DNA from: Lates calcarifer
Taxonomy: Eukaryota > Chordata > Actinopteri > Centropomidae
Assembly (NCBI RefSeq): GCF_001640805.2
Contig: NC_066844.1
Span: forward strand, 16,917,543-16,981,542
Direction: 5' to 3'
DNA length: 64,000 bases
Under the pieces are notes generated by a model that saw only the letters and a list, made by a program, of their open reading frames with translations, was not told where the DNA came from and did not search any database. The position numbers and the translations under genes are program-made. Shown here one piece after another: positions 52,025 to 64,000 of the stretch. Every line of letters begins with the position of its first letter. The stretch's first letter is position 1.

Positions 52025-55000
52025 CTCCGAGGATGGGAGGTACGGATTAAATTGTGGCCAACAGAGCGCTGACAGAGTCACCGTATTGCACGTCAAATTG
52101 ACCGAGACAGCACTGAGAGCGATAGAGAGCTACCAAAATTGTATGGTGAGTGAAACGGGTGTTTATTTAACTTCAAATAAGCTTGGGACTGTCGGGCTGA
52201 CACGGCTTGTCTCAGCTGGGAAGCATAACTGCCACGCACAGCTAAAGCTACAAAGTTAGCTAAGCTGTTGACAGAGCGAGTTTCTGCTTGGTGGTTTCTT
52301 TAATTATATTAGTTTTATGTCATTGAATTAAAGAACTGGAGAAGATATATGAGACTTTAGCCTCATGTTCTGGCCAGGTTTTACGAACTGACAATACGTA
52401 TTTAACGTAGAAAACCTGTAGGTAAAGTTAGACACTCTGATTAGCCAACGCTAGCACTACGTTAGTCTGAGCCTGTGCTGTGCTGGCCAGCCAAGTCCTT
52501 TTTTCCCCTGCCAAACTAACGTTACTTTGACCAAATTAGGAAAGTGGTAATTTCATATCGTCGAGTACACCCGTCACCAGACAGGTCTCATAAGCCGAAA
52601 GTTTAACTTAAAAGCTCAGTTAACTAACATGAACTTAAATTTCGACGAGGTTGTACTTAAGTTAGTGTAAGGGTGGAAATACTACGTTACGGATAAATTA
52701 CGGCTAATGTAACTTTAGTATAAGTTAGTGGCGTTATTTAGAACATGTCGATGACTGGCCAGTTTAGCACATGGTTTAAAGTTAAGGCTAGTCCAAAATC
52801 TAACATCACAACCTGGCATGGTAGGGTATAAAGCCCCTACTCAGGTTTGTCACTTCATAGCTAGGTTTTTCTTCATTAGAAAATGTTGCAGTCAAACGAG
52901 CTGCCACACTGTAGCTGTACAGGATGTAAGCTAACTTTATGAGCAAGTGCCTCAATGGTTTACAAGACAAATATTTAATGTGGGCTTGTTTGATAAAGTG
53001 CTGAATTGTGCATGGGGGGGGGGGTAGGCCAGTAGTTACAAATATATGGTATCTGGTAGCGTTTTTGCTCAAAATGCAATATATTTTGAACAAAACCTTA
53101 TACATATACTTTGCATTTTGTGCAAAATACAATGTATTCATGTACTTTTTAAGCTCTTGACAGTCAACTTCATGAAATGTACTGCCTTTCACCCCAGAGC
53201 TTGACACCACCAGCCACTGAGAAGCTAAGAAGAAACTAAGTGTGCTAAAAGGACACTGCATACCTGCACAGATTAAATATAACCTGTTAATCTCGAAGTG
53301 TACAAATTGTGTAATCTTATTGAGGTGCTGCACAGGTGAACTAATCTGAAGAGGTCTCTGCAGTCTTGATCTGACGGGCCCCTGAAGCCAAGTTACCTGA
53401 CCTTAACTCTGCCAACAGTAACGCCATTACATAACACAGTGACTGGGCCTAGGTCTCAACTCAGGGCTGATGCACTGTAGCTTAGCATGGGGCAGTAGTG
53501 TTCAGAGGTCTCTGCAACTGCTTTTTATGGCACACGGTGCGTGTTTGTATGTATGTTGCACACTGCTCACACCCCTGTATGTGAAATTTTTGGTCTCTGC
53601 TAGCCCTTTATGACACGGCAGTTGCCTTCAGACAAATCCTTTTTTTGAAATGTGGACATAGAGCACGGTTTCAAATGATTATTTAGTCCGTTTCTGACCA
53701 CTGGTGATCCGAGTCATCACTAAGTTGAGGGAATTCTTTTGTGACAGCCCATGCTACAACCTTATTGGATGTGGTAATGTTGGTCTGTACGCTGCATTGA
53801 ACGGCAGCCTGCCATCTCTTGCTGACTGAGCAGCCAAAAACTGCCTGCTTTTTGTTTCTCTCTCCCTCTCAGTAATGTGTGTTGTAGCTCAACCAGTCAT
53901 CGAACTATGGAAGCTGGCTATCTTTGTCTTTCTGTGGTGATGTGAAATGTGATCAGAACTGTGTGTGTGCATGTGTGTGCCAGAACTGGTTGCTGTCTGT
54001 GTGAGTCAGTATATGGATGGTGGGGGAGGGAGTCAGTCACTGGCTTGGAGTAGCTTAGCTTTAACAACCATGACATGGTTCTTTCACTCTGATTAAAAGC
54101 GTACATTTTATCCTGAATTATTCTGCATCTTGTTTTCATGTACGAGTTAGCAAGCATGTTTTCATGTCCAGGAATGTAGAGAAGCTGTTGTTAATGAGAA
54201 TGCACGTTCCACTCAAACCAGTCGACACAACATTTCAGAAGTCTATGATCTAGCCAGCTGGTTCATCTGTGTGAGGACGCTGGGAGTCCTGTGCTCTCCT
54301 GTCCTAAGCTATACTGCACTAGAGCAGCCACTGCATAATTGTGGCTGTCAACTCCATTTTAAGTAGCCACCAACACAAACCTGCAAACCTACACAAGACA
54401 AAGACATTTCACAAATGCTCTCTTCAAAATATCTGCTGTTTGACTGTTGACCAAATTCCACCACTTGTGGCCAGATAAAAGCAAATATTTTTACCTACCT
54501 CCCACTTAAGAAGATACAGGTAAAGTTGACTCATATGCTATCTTTGTAGGTTTCAACTTAAAGGCTTTCAGACACTGAACCCAGTGTTAGCTGCTAGTGG
54601 TCCCGTCAGCAAGTACTTGTGGCCGACAGTCACCTCTGGTATCTGCAGCACCAGTAGTTTGGCCACTAGTTGGCCCTTATTGGTCATTTGTCCCATGGAA
54701 CATAATAAATTGGCTTCTGCTCATTCATTTTGTTTTCCACAAGTAAAAGAGGACACGCTGACAACACCATTGCCAAGAAAAGTGAAACAAAACTTTACAG
54801 TGCTTGTCGTAGTGCATCAGACTATAACTGATTTATCACTTTGATTGATTGATGATTGATAGAAAAATAACAGCACAATTTTCTGATAATTAGTTAATCA
54901 CTTAAGTCATTTTTCCAATAAAAATGCCAAAAGGTCCCCGGCACAAGCACCTCAGTTGTGAGGATTTGTTGTTGTTTTCTTCTCTTTGTATGATTGTAAA

Positions 55001-58000
55001 CTGAAAATCTTTCGGTCTTGGAACTGGTAGTCAGACAAAACAATTTGACATCACATTTGACTTGAGAATTGTGATGGGCATTGTTATGCTATTTACAGAC
55101 ATTTTATTCAACACCAATCAACCAATCAATCCATTAATTGATAAACTACTCTGCAGAGTAATCATTCATGACAGCAGATCAAAGCAGAATTATTTGCAGC
55201 CTTGTATTAGACATATCCTCTATTCACATTCTTTGCATAACACAACATTGTTAACTGATTCACAGTCAGATGAAAATGAGAACGATTGTTTGCCTATCTG
55301 CAGTGCTGGCTCTTCGGGTTTTCTCTGTTGCATTAGGAAGACTGCCTAGTCATTTTATGTGAATGTCAGCTGTCAGCTAGCACTCAGCTTGAGTCTTGAC
55401 GCTGTCTTTAGCTTTAGTCTTACATGCAACTTTTAACAGAACAGCCCTTGTCAGTACTAGTTAAGAGGTATGCTTGGTGTGAGAGGACCTCAGGGCTCTT
55501 CTGTTTCCAGTCGGAAAGTGTCAAAGTGTACATGTTCTACAGGTTCTACATCACTATTTCTCAGTTTTCTTTTCTTTTATTACCCTCTCAACTAGCATTG
55601 TTCTCCTAATGATGATAATATTAAACTGCTGTTCCTTTTCACTTTCAGAATGTACCTTCTTTGCGGCCAACAATACAATTCAAGGGACTCCAAGGGGTAA
55701 GTACCTTTTTTTTTCCCCTCATAAGATTTGTGTCAGATGAGTCATTGCATCCCAAATTCTGAATTCCCAATGTGGAATTAGATAAAACCCTAATTCTGTT
55801 TCAGGTTCTCATCAGCAAGCATAGTTATTTACATATTCATTTGTTCATTTACTGTTGTTGCTTGAATATGCTGAGTTGCATTCATTATTCATTGAAATGT
55901 GGCTACACAAGTGTCTTCGAATCAGTTAAACCACTTACTCTTGCTGACTTGGTCAAGTTAATCACCTACTTAAGTATCGCTCAGTTTACATTTTTCTATG
56001 TCACTATTATTGGCCCAGATCACAAGAGCATCAGTTGCATAGTTATAGAGTGATCATATTGTACAGTAATTATTGATATATTATTGTATAACTAGTGGTT
56101 ATACAGTGATTACTGTGTAAGAATACAGTGCAAAATACAGTATAAAATACACAAAAACATATAGTCCCATGCTGAGGGTTATACATTCAAAAGAGGTTAG
56201 CATTTATTCAACAATTTAGATACTGCACAAGTTTTATATTGCTTAAAAAACATAATCATATAGATGAATAGAGAGAATTTGTGATTCTTATTTGATACAG
56301 ACAGTGCACAATACACATGTAGTAGATTTTTAAAGCTAGTTTTGACATGATTTGTCTTATAAGCTTTGCTCTCTATGCAGACTGTTTTCTGAACAGTTCA
56401 GAGAGGTGACACTTGTGCACTGCTTGTAGTACATGATGCACGACTCACATACAGCCTCCCCTTAGCTGTTGAGGCCTCAGACACTTTCCAGTCTCATGCT
56501 AGCCCCCATGTTGTTCACATTAAACCTCATAGTTCAGATGCCCAGCTACCTCTGTACAGTATGTGCATAAGCATATAGTGAACTGTAAGGAGAAGCCTCA
56601 GGTACTATTTGAAGATGTTTCACCACAGGGTTGGTATATGGTATTTTTCTAATCATAAATTAACCATGTGTATTTGATCAACCTGCTCTCCTCAATTAAT
56701 TCTCCTCAGACATTCAGGTGTGAATAGATGCTATGAATTATGTTGTCCATTTTTGTGTGATTATTATTATAATTTTTTTTTTTTTTTTTTTTTTTTTTTA
56801 CAGCGCATTAAAATTCCTAAGACCAATTCCTCGTCAGACACCTTCAACAGTTTTGATTTCTACCTGTCTAATGTGGGCAAAGACAACCCTCAGGGAAGCT
56901 TTGAGTGCATCCATCAGTATGTGTCGAGGTAATGGTAATCACTGGTCAGCTGAATCAACTGTTGCTGTCTTACCACACTTTGCTAGAACGTAATCCCCCT
57001 CTGCCTCACATTTCTTTCTCACACTCCCTCTTTGTCTCCAGCTCAGGGGCCTCACACCTGGCATTGTTGGCGACGGTACAGGACAAGCTCACAGTGCGTG
57101 CCACCAATGACTCCTACCAGGTGACCCGGGAACGCATGACCCAGGCTGTGGAGGACACACGTGAACGTGGGACCAAAGTCATCAAGCCTGGGGGCCAGTA
57201 CAGAGGTAAGGCCCTCACTGAGGTCTCCCTTATCTACAGCTGCCACAAAAAGATGCCAGGTTGTATCCCAGTACATCAGCGTGGCTTTACATTCTATCAG
57301 CACCTCTTCTCTCTTTTCAAACTCGGCCCCTTTTTAGGGACTGAATATGGTGAATGGTGAAAGCTGACAGCCTGACTCCATTCAAAGCCAGTATTGCAAC
57401 TGACTGAGCCATTATGCCATCTCAGTCTTTTCCAGATTGCCAGTCTGACTGATAAGGGCCAAAGGTGGCAGATGAAGCTTTTTTCTGTTTTATTGGCACA
57501 TAACCTGCTAAAATGATACATAAAGAGCTGAAGTGTCACAGTACAGCCTCTAAGTGCTACTTGTGTTTAGCACCTATCACTCGCAGCTGGTTGTTGCAAG
57601 ACTTACTTTATATGTTTCCCTTATTTTTGATTAGCAAATGTAAACCAGTTGCGCCACTCAGTGCCTGGATCGGAGTCACACAAGCTAAACAGAAAAAGTA
57701 ATCTTTTATAATCTATTTTGGCTTGTTACTCTCCGGCCTCATATGTCTTATCCAACTCAGTGCAGGTAGGGCAAGGTATGTGCAGCAAAACAAACTGCTG
57801 ATATAATGTCATGTGTTTTTTTCCCCCTTTCCTTCCTTCCTCCCTTTTTTTTTCAGCATCTGTTTTTCAGTCTTAGCAGAAATTTGGTTTACAAACTCCC
57901 AATTACAAAACAAATCAGGCCAATTAATACAATAAAGACGAGACAGAGTAGAGAATAAAAAACTGGCCATGCCAGTGGAAGGAAACCACAAAGGAGGAGT

Positions 58001-61000
58001 GGTATCGTAAGTCTTTTACCACATGGAAGTGGTTTGGTTGTCAACGGCAGATCAAAGCAGAATTCAAAATATGTTGATGGTCTATTTTAATCACAACAAC
58101 GGATGCATATATTATACCAGTTAAGTTAATAGGTTACAGTTATTGAAAACAGACTGGAACTAGAATGGCACTAGAGCACACAACTTGCCAAAGGCCAAAG
58201 AATCCTACACGTCTTTTTAGCTCTGAGAAACAAACAAAAGACAAAAGCGATTTATCTTGCAGGGGAATGTAAATGCCTGGGATTGTAAAATATTAACCTT
58301 TAAATTAGATTTAATGTTGATGTTTAAAGGACAGATATGAAGCCAACATCCTGACTATTTTAAATAATAAATAAATAAAAAAATCTCAAAAAGCCCAATA
58401 ATGAGAAAATATGCAACCGAAATCTGACATTATTTGGATATGTGCTAAAGCAGGAAAAAAGCTCTCCAGATCCTCTCTGTTTTGATAATTGAGAATGAAT
58501 AATAATAATAAATGAATAAATATATAATTTGAGCATTCTGTTTAAATTATTTATTTAAAATATCATGCAAAATCAGATTACCAGACAAATGAATATTGTG
58601 TTGTTTATGTCTTTTCTAGCAGTTGTAATGGCTGTTATTTATTTATTTTTTTTTTAAGGACAGAACTAGTTTGTTAGATCTAAATTTTCAGCATGAGTTA
58701 AAACCACCTCAGGCTTTTTCTGGGCTCTGGGGATAGATTTGCATACAGTGGCCCAGATAGAAACTGGGAAACGAGAGGAGCAGCAGAGAAAGGGGGTGGG
58801 ACTGGAGTTTGTAGCAGCTGGTTTGGAGTGAGCACCCTATTAACTAATGCAAAAGGAGCCTTTACTTTCTGGTTCTCACAGTCTGTTAATTTCAGCTAAC
58901 AGTAACTTTTATCAGCATTTTTATCTTTGTCTGTAGCTGCAAAATTGTTATTTAGAACGCTGTGGCATTTAATGTTCAAAGTTACCATACTCTTGTTCTC
59001 TATGTGTTCTTTGATGCAGACTTACTATTTCTGAGGGAGAAAACTTACTATTACTTAAGCTTTTCACATGCAGCAATCTGTCACTGGCCTGTTAGACAAC
59101 ACCAACTGTGTCAGCTTCTCACATTGCTCCCTAGTCTTGCTTTTTGACAAGGAGGGAGGGGGGAGTTTTTCCCTTTCTCTTCCTCTCTCTAACCTTAATC
59201 TCTTAAAGAGCTTTAGAATTTCATAATTACTGTGAAGCAGTATAGAGAAATGTGCAGGCACCCTGACTAAGCACATGGCTCAGCAACACAGAGCCAGAGG
59301 CGACTTGGATTCTAATCATCTAGACACTTTGATATAAATCAGTTTTTCAAACTGCTATAAGCTGCTACAGAGAACTACAGCCTAAAATAAAGTGTAGTTT
59401 GGTGGTGACTTGTATTTCTTGTGACTGACTCTTACATTAGGTCATTTTGGTACCTCTTTGCTTCAAAAACTGAAAAGGTAAAGGTAATTGGCATGACAAA
59501 AAGCAGGTGGCTTCTGCCTGACATTTAAATTGAAATATGATGAACTGCTCATTATTTTGCCTCTTGTAACCTTTAGATCCAGTTACCAAGGTTCATATGA
59601 AATTTCAACTTCCTCAGTCTGTCAGATATTCCTAGTATGTTTCATTGAGTTTCAGACTCTGGTTGTAGCTCATTTGCAAGCAGTTTCAGGCATGCAGTGT
59701 TTGTGGCTGTCTGAATCTAATTGCAGGAAAAGTTGTCTCTATTGAGGTGTGGTGCTGCAGAATGGCTGGGATCTTACTCCATATATCCTTAAGATCCCAT
59801 TTTTCTGAGTTGAAGATGGGCTCTACAGGAGAGTTGTTGAGTAAATTCCTGCCATCATCTGTCAAAATTAAATTAAATACTGTCTTTACCCTCTGTCTCT
59901 AGGAAAGCAAGTCCATGTCCGTAAGCCTGCACTATCAACCCCAGAGGTGGCCCCAGAGCGCAAGCGCTCTACACCTATCAACCCAGCCAACACTATTCGT
60001 AAGTGCCTTTCCAATAACCCTGTGTCCCAGCGGCCATTCCGAGACCGCATCATCCACCTGCTGGCGCTGAAGTCCTACAAGAAGCTGGAAGTGCTTGGCC
60101 GTTTGCAGCGGGACGGAATCAACCAAAAGGACCGGAACTCATTAGGGACTACCTTGCAACAGGTACTGTAAGGTGTCTTGTGTTGTGCTTACATTGTCAG
60201 TATTGACAGAGTAACTTAGAGGAGAAGTGTCCTAGTGATCACAATTTACATGTCCTCTTGTTGTATTTACATGTCAAAATCCAGCAACAATAACATCAGC
60301 TTTTGCAAAAGCTGATATGTACGTCTTTGACATGTGTACCTGTGTTCTTCAGGTGGCTAATTTGATCCCTCTGCTCTTCTTAAACATGAGCTCGAGGTAT
60401 ACAAATCTGTCAGAGGAAATCCGTTTCACAGTATAAAGGCTTCATTCACTTATGAAAAAAAAAAAGCTGTGTAATCGTTAAACATTATTTGCGTGCACAG
60501 ATGTTTGGCCAGCACAGGAAATGAGAAGTTTCTATTCCTGTTCTATAGGTGACATGCTGTCATAGTTTAACTTCGAATCTGTGTCTGTGTGCCTGTGTGT
60601 ACAAAACAGGTAGCAAACCTGAACCCAAAAGACAACACATATTCATTGAAGGACTTTATTTATCGTGATGTCCAGCGAGACTGGCCTGGCTACTCTGAAG
60701 ATGAGAAGTCCCAGGTTGAGTGGATCCTGACTCGGTAAAGAAACTGCATTTTCTTTTTTTTGGTGTACTATTAAGTATTCCTATTAGTTTAAAATGATAT
60801 TCTTTCTTTAGAAAATAAATATTTTTTTGTGCAAAACCCCTTCCTTATAACCTGTGAGAAAAGACTAATTTTGAGTTAGGTTTAGTAGTTGATATGATGT
60901 TTTGATGTGCGTTTGTTTTTCTCTTCTGCACTGAAAACCTGTTACACACTGAAGAACATTGTATCACACATGAATTTAAGATTACCATATCTGTTGTTCT

Positions 61001-62394
61001 CTGTAAAGGAGAAAACGTCATAGTATTAAATACCACCTTTCAGTATGTTAATAGAATAGTTCAGGATTTTTTAAGTCTGTCAGCAGCACATGTAATAGAC
61101 AAGTAGGTTTTATTTTTACAGCAATATATCCTTTCTTCCATAATAAGCCATAAAGTATACAGTTAAATATAATCTCCACACAATTCATTGGAGATTAAGT
61201 CTTAACAAATGTGTGAATGTGAATTTCATTTCCTTCCTCATAACACATTTGCAAAGCAGATTCTTTTCAGTGTTTAAAATCATTCATTGTTTACATACAC
61301 CTTTGCTAGCTTGCAGTCTTCTTTGCATTTGTCACGCTGTGGCTGGCCACTACAAGGAAAGTGTATATGACTGTGAAATTAATAACCTCTTGTGCCCTAC
61401 ATGAGCTGTGAGTTAAAAAATAGTGACACTGCACAGTTGCAAACAATTGCTTTAATATGAGTAAGAGTCATTCAGCACTAGGCCCTAATGTGTCCTTTCT
61501 TTTCTTTTGCACTTTGGCACTGACACCACTCTTTCCCTTCTTTAACAGCAAATTAGGTCTTCCTACTGAGACACTCTCATCAAGCAGTTCTCCCAAAGAC
61601 AGTGTCCCCACATCCCCCCAGGTATCTGAACAATACACATTATAACATATACCCATCAGTGAAGAATGCAATTTTCAGCTAAACCCTGGATCCTTTCTTA
61701 CAGAAGCGCCAGCCAGACTTTGACTTTATTGATCCTTTGGCGCCCAAGAAAGCCCGCATATCGCACCTCAGCAATCGAGGGCCAGCCGCATCTTCCTCAT
61801 CCTCCTCCTCTGACCGCCATGAGGACGAGGGCAGCCCCAGCTCTAAACGCTCGTCCCTACCCTCCAGCGTCACCTCTGGCCCTCCCACCCATCTCCCCAT
61901 CTCCTCCCACCCTCCCGCACCCTCTCACCAGCAGCCCAGCCCAGCCTCCAACTCCAACTCACCCAGCACCCCGGAGGGCTGCGGCACCCAGGACCTGCCC
62001 ATGGACCAGAGTTCCTCCTGCAGAGACCCTTCACCCAGCCCCTTCTCCTCCGACAGGACCCTGCAGGACCGTTTTCGGCACCCTTTCCCGGTGCCCAGAC
62101 CAGCGTCCTCCCCGAGCCCTCCTCCCCCTCCTCCTCGCACCTCACTCTCGGTTACCTCCACTGTCATCACCAGCCCCCCTTTGCCCAGCAGCACCAACAA
62201 GAAGGTCAAAAAGAAATCCAAGAAGCACAAAGATAAGGATCGGGAGAAGGAGAAAGGGAAACGGACGGAAAGAGGCAGCAGTAGTCCTCCCAGTGTGGCA
62301 GAGAGGGCTGTGGAGAGTCGTAAAGCCAAAAAGAGGCGCAGTGCTGAGGAGGAGAAGAAGGAAGTTATTGACAAAAATCCTCACAAAGATCAAG
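52014..62394 (+). CDS. ell2: RNA polymerase II elongation factor ELL2, exons 1-8 (3'-incomplete)
   Basis: Super elongation complex subunit; stimulates Pol II elongation and suppresses pausing in the nucleus. Exons: 52014-52145, 55649-55696, 56804-56928, 57042-57205, 59903-60162, 60610-60734, 61549-61621, 61704-62394. All are GT-AG with consistent phases, giving 539 codons here; the last exon ends in phase 1, so the gene continues past the window. Start chosen: ATG 52014 in context AAGATGG, giving [12 protein letters not shown] as in vertebrate ELL proteins; the in-frame ATG at 51972 would add 14 residues. Visible: N-terminal elongation domain ([44 protein letters not shown]), the [17 protein letters not shown] and [14 protein letters not shown] blocks, [25 protein letters not shown] (near 315), [10 protein letters not shown] (near 391-400) and a lysine-rich segment (475-499). 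ELL2 rather than ELL: ELL2-type residues in exons 1 and 4, and the pcsk1 neighbour. The occludin-homology C-terminus is not in the window. Confidence 0.95.
52146..55648. other. ell2 intron 1 (3.5 kb)
   Basis: AT-rich intron with a (G)10 run near 53014-53023 and a TG run near 53960-53980. It contains the interspersed repeat at 54841-55145. The 175-codon minus-strand open frame at 52806-53333 does not resemble any protein I know. Confidence 0.7.
54841..55145 (+). repeat. Old interspersed repeat (TAATC-rich family), copy 2
   Basis: It opens TTGATTGATTGATGATTGATAG and contains CAATTTTCTGATAATTAG, TTAAGTCATTTTTCCAATAA, AATTGTGATGGGCATT and ACATTTTATTCAACACC. It ends in ATCAACCAATCAATCC and TTAATTGATAAAC. 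The internal words and TAATC-rich ends match the copy at 22190-22395. The family is familiar from many fish genomes; the name is not known to me. Confidence 0.6.
56773..56799 (+). repeat. 27-T homopolymer forming the exon 3 polypyrimidine tract
   Basis: A pure T run ends at ACAG|CGC, the acceptor of ell2 exon 3 (56804). Its length makes both sequencing and replication error-prone, without threatening the reading frame. Confidence 0.95.
57206..59902. other. ell2 intron 4 (2.7 kb)
   Basis: AT-rich intron with short (AATA)n runs near 58365-58380 and 58498-58520. I see no gene, RNA or recognised mobile element within it. Confidence 0.7.
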
Positions 62395-64000
62395 GTGTGT
62401 TTCTGTCTTGTTACCATACATCTCAAGACTTTTTTCATTGCAAATTCAGTCCATTTACTGCTTTGCACACAACCTCAAATTACCATCAGCCATTTCCTAG
62501 CCTGCACATCAGCACATAACCTTTTGTAAAGTTATATTTTTAAGTTGTTTCATCAGTGTCTGGTCAGTTACTGATAGAGACGTCTTTTAAAGATGTATTT
62601 ATATATATTGTATATTTACAATGAATTGAATTAACTATATGTAACTATATTATTAACTATATTCCTATTGTCAAACATACAGAGAATTAACAGCAATACT
62701 AGGGAGCATTTTAACCTAATGTAGCTAATTGTTCAGCCTGTACTTGTCTAGCAGGAGCAGATAACTGTTAGCGAACAAGCTCTAATAAAAAATAAAACTC
62801 AGTGAACTCACTTGAATAAAACAAAGCTGGTGTTGATGTTTTTAGTAACACCTGTGCTTTTCCTGTTATAACAATAATAAGTCAGATGTCTGCTGTGGAA
62901 AAAAAGGTCTGTGGTTGATGCTTAAGTAGAGAAGTCTTTGCTAACATGTAAGCCATGGAACTTAAAATTGGTATAATATATCAAGGAAAAATCAAACCAG
63001 GATTTTAAATGACAAGGAAACTTTGATGTACTGAGACATCGGGGGAAACGCTAGCAGAAAGATGTCCATATTCTTAAAGTCAAACTTGTCTCTGTCTCTG
63101 CAGCATAATTGAAATATGGGGCAAGCAAAAATACATGGAAATCCAGATTAAATCCAACTTTGAGAACTCTGCTTCATTAACAACTATAAATGTGTGTTTG
63201 TGAGAAAGCGAGAGAGTGTATAGATACACTAATTCAAGCAGCATTGACATGTCTTGTGACTGACATGCGTCCTCGGTCCAAGTTTCCAGCCAGTTTATCT
63301 TTCAGACTTTGGATTGCTCCTCACTGTGTTTCAGTGTTTATCTCTTCACTGTCTCTCACAGCCCAGCCAGCCGCACATAGTTTGATCTTTGATTACACTG
63401 ATACACTGGATTTTGCCTGAACATGTTGAGGCATTGATCTGACCTTGTCTTCATTCTGTGGTCTTTTGATCTGGTTGACCTGTTGTGGTTGTCAGCCAAA
63501 CTGTGTGTTTTTTTTTTTTTTTTAATGCTGCTGTTTTTGCAGATCGTACGGTCTGTTCCCTGTTGGGTTTGACTACACTTGTGGTGACAGTTGATTTTGG
63601 GTTTCACTCCTCAAAACAGTCATTGACTGTTGGGTTGTAGCAATATATTTAACTAAAGTGTGTCTAATAAAAACCAGAAAATGTACCTGCATATCTACAC
63701 CCACAAACAAAACAGGATAGATATGCTTGTAGGAGCTTAATAATAGTGGATTGGAGTCCTGTTATTAGGTTTAATAACTGCTAATAAGCCAGGAGCTCTT
63801 ATTATTGGCATTTCATTTGGAATAATTTGCTGTGTGTTTTTTAGGTGTTAGCCTATTTGGCAAAAACAGCGGATTTCATCGAGTAAAAACCAATATGTAG
63901 GAAATTATATGCAGAATACAGAAGAAAATGCATCTGGAAAATTTAAAGGAGCATCCTCTTTTAAACTTTTCTTAACCTTTCTTCTTCTTTTCTTTCATAT
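62395..64000. other. Start of ell2 intron 8, window end
   Basis: After the exon 8 donor (GTGTGT at 62395) no downstream exon could be identified. AG dinucleotides preceded by pyrimidines at about 63360, 63541 and 63844 were tested. None opens a frame resembling the ELL2 serine-rich linker or occludin domain. A T17-type run is at about 63508-63524. Confidence 0.6.

Noticed and set aside
52806..53333. 175-codon minus-strand open frame in ell2 intron 1
   Set aside because: It crosses a poly-G run that it translates as a P-P-P-P stretch, shows no family similarity and lies antisense within an intron.
59995..60010. Potential internal donor (CGTAAGTGCC) inside ell2 exon 5
   Set aside because: Reading through keeps [16 protein letters not shown] in line with ELL2, so no intron is needed there.
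61870..62468. Minus-strand open frames opposite ell2 exon 8
   Set aside because: They are antisense shadows of the low-complexity Ser/Pro/Lys-rich coding sequence.
62395..62519. Readthrough of ell2 exon 8 to a stop at 62517-62519
   Set aside because: A good donor and continuing ELL2 homology expected downstream make intron retention the simpler reading.
61666..62529. 287-codon plus-strand open frame
   Set aside because: It is the wrong frame of ell2 exon 8; the correct frame carries DFIDPL, SPSTPE and the lysine-rich segment.
63361..63420. Possible ell2 exon 9 after CTCTCACAG
   Set aside because: In phase it reads 19 residues unlike ELL2 and meets a stop, with no donor; more likely plain intron.

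Overview
The window looks like nuclear DNA from a teleost fish, probably a percomorph. Reasons: split genes with GT-AG introns, abundant (AC)n/(AG)n/(AT)n microsatellites, TTAA-flanked MITE-like repeats of a type I know from percomorph genomes, and a gene order (pcsk1 then ell2, same strand) that matches vertebrate PCSK1-ELL2 synteny. There is no bacterial or viral gene content.

Layout. (1) 1-28 kb: almost gene-free upstream DNA with microsatellites, a decayed LINE (about 9.3-9.9 kb), a palindromic tandem array (18.2 kb) and a TTAA-bounded MITE (26.7-27.0 kb). On the minus strand, 14455-14529 holds a plausible 25-codon first coding exon of a myristoylated-type protein. In mammals CAST lies head-to-head with PCSK1, so this is a candidate calpastatin first exon (inference). 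(2) 27.7-41.5 kb: complete 14-exon pcsk1 (prohormone convertase 1/3, 777 aa), with two CRE-type sites upstream and a probable 3'UTR to about 43.3 kb. (3) 44.75-46.98 kb: a three-exon GT6-family glycosyltransferase (ABO/GBGT1-like) with start exon, transmembrane exon and one large catalytic exon. It is intact except for a one-base frameshift just before the conserved C-terminal L-S-P-E-Y motif. (4) 47-52 kb: non-coding DNA with repeated homeodomain-like motifs. (5) 52.0 kb to the window end: ell2 (Pol II elongation factor), exons 1-8, with the C-terminal occludin-like domain beyond the window.

The three plus-strand genes are neighbours, not a pathway: pcsk1 acts in the regulated secretory pathway, the GT6 enzyme would act in the Golgi, and ell2 acts in the nucleus. 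The most unusual locus is the GT6 gene. It sits between two genes that I remember as adjacent in mammals, has apparently lost most of the introns found in mammalian ABO, carries atypical acceptor-site residues, and is frameshifted near its C-terminus. All exon coordinates were derived by hand from reading frame, splice consensus and recalled family sequence.
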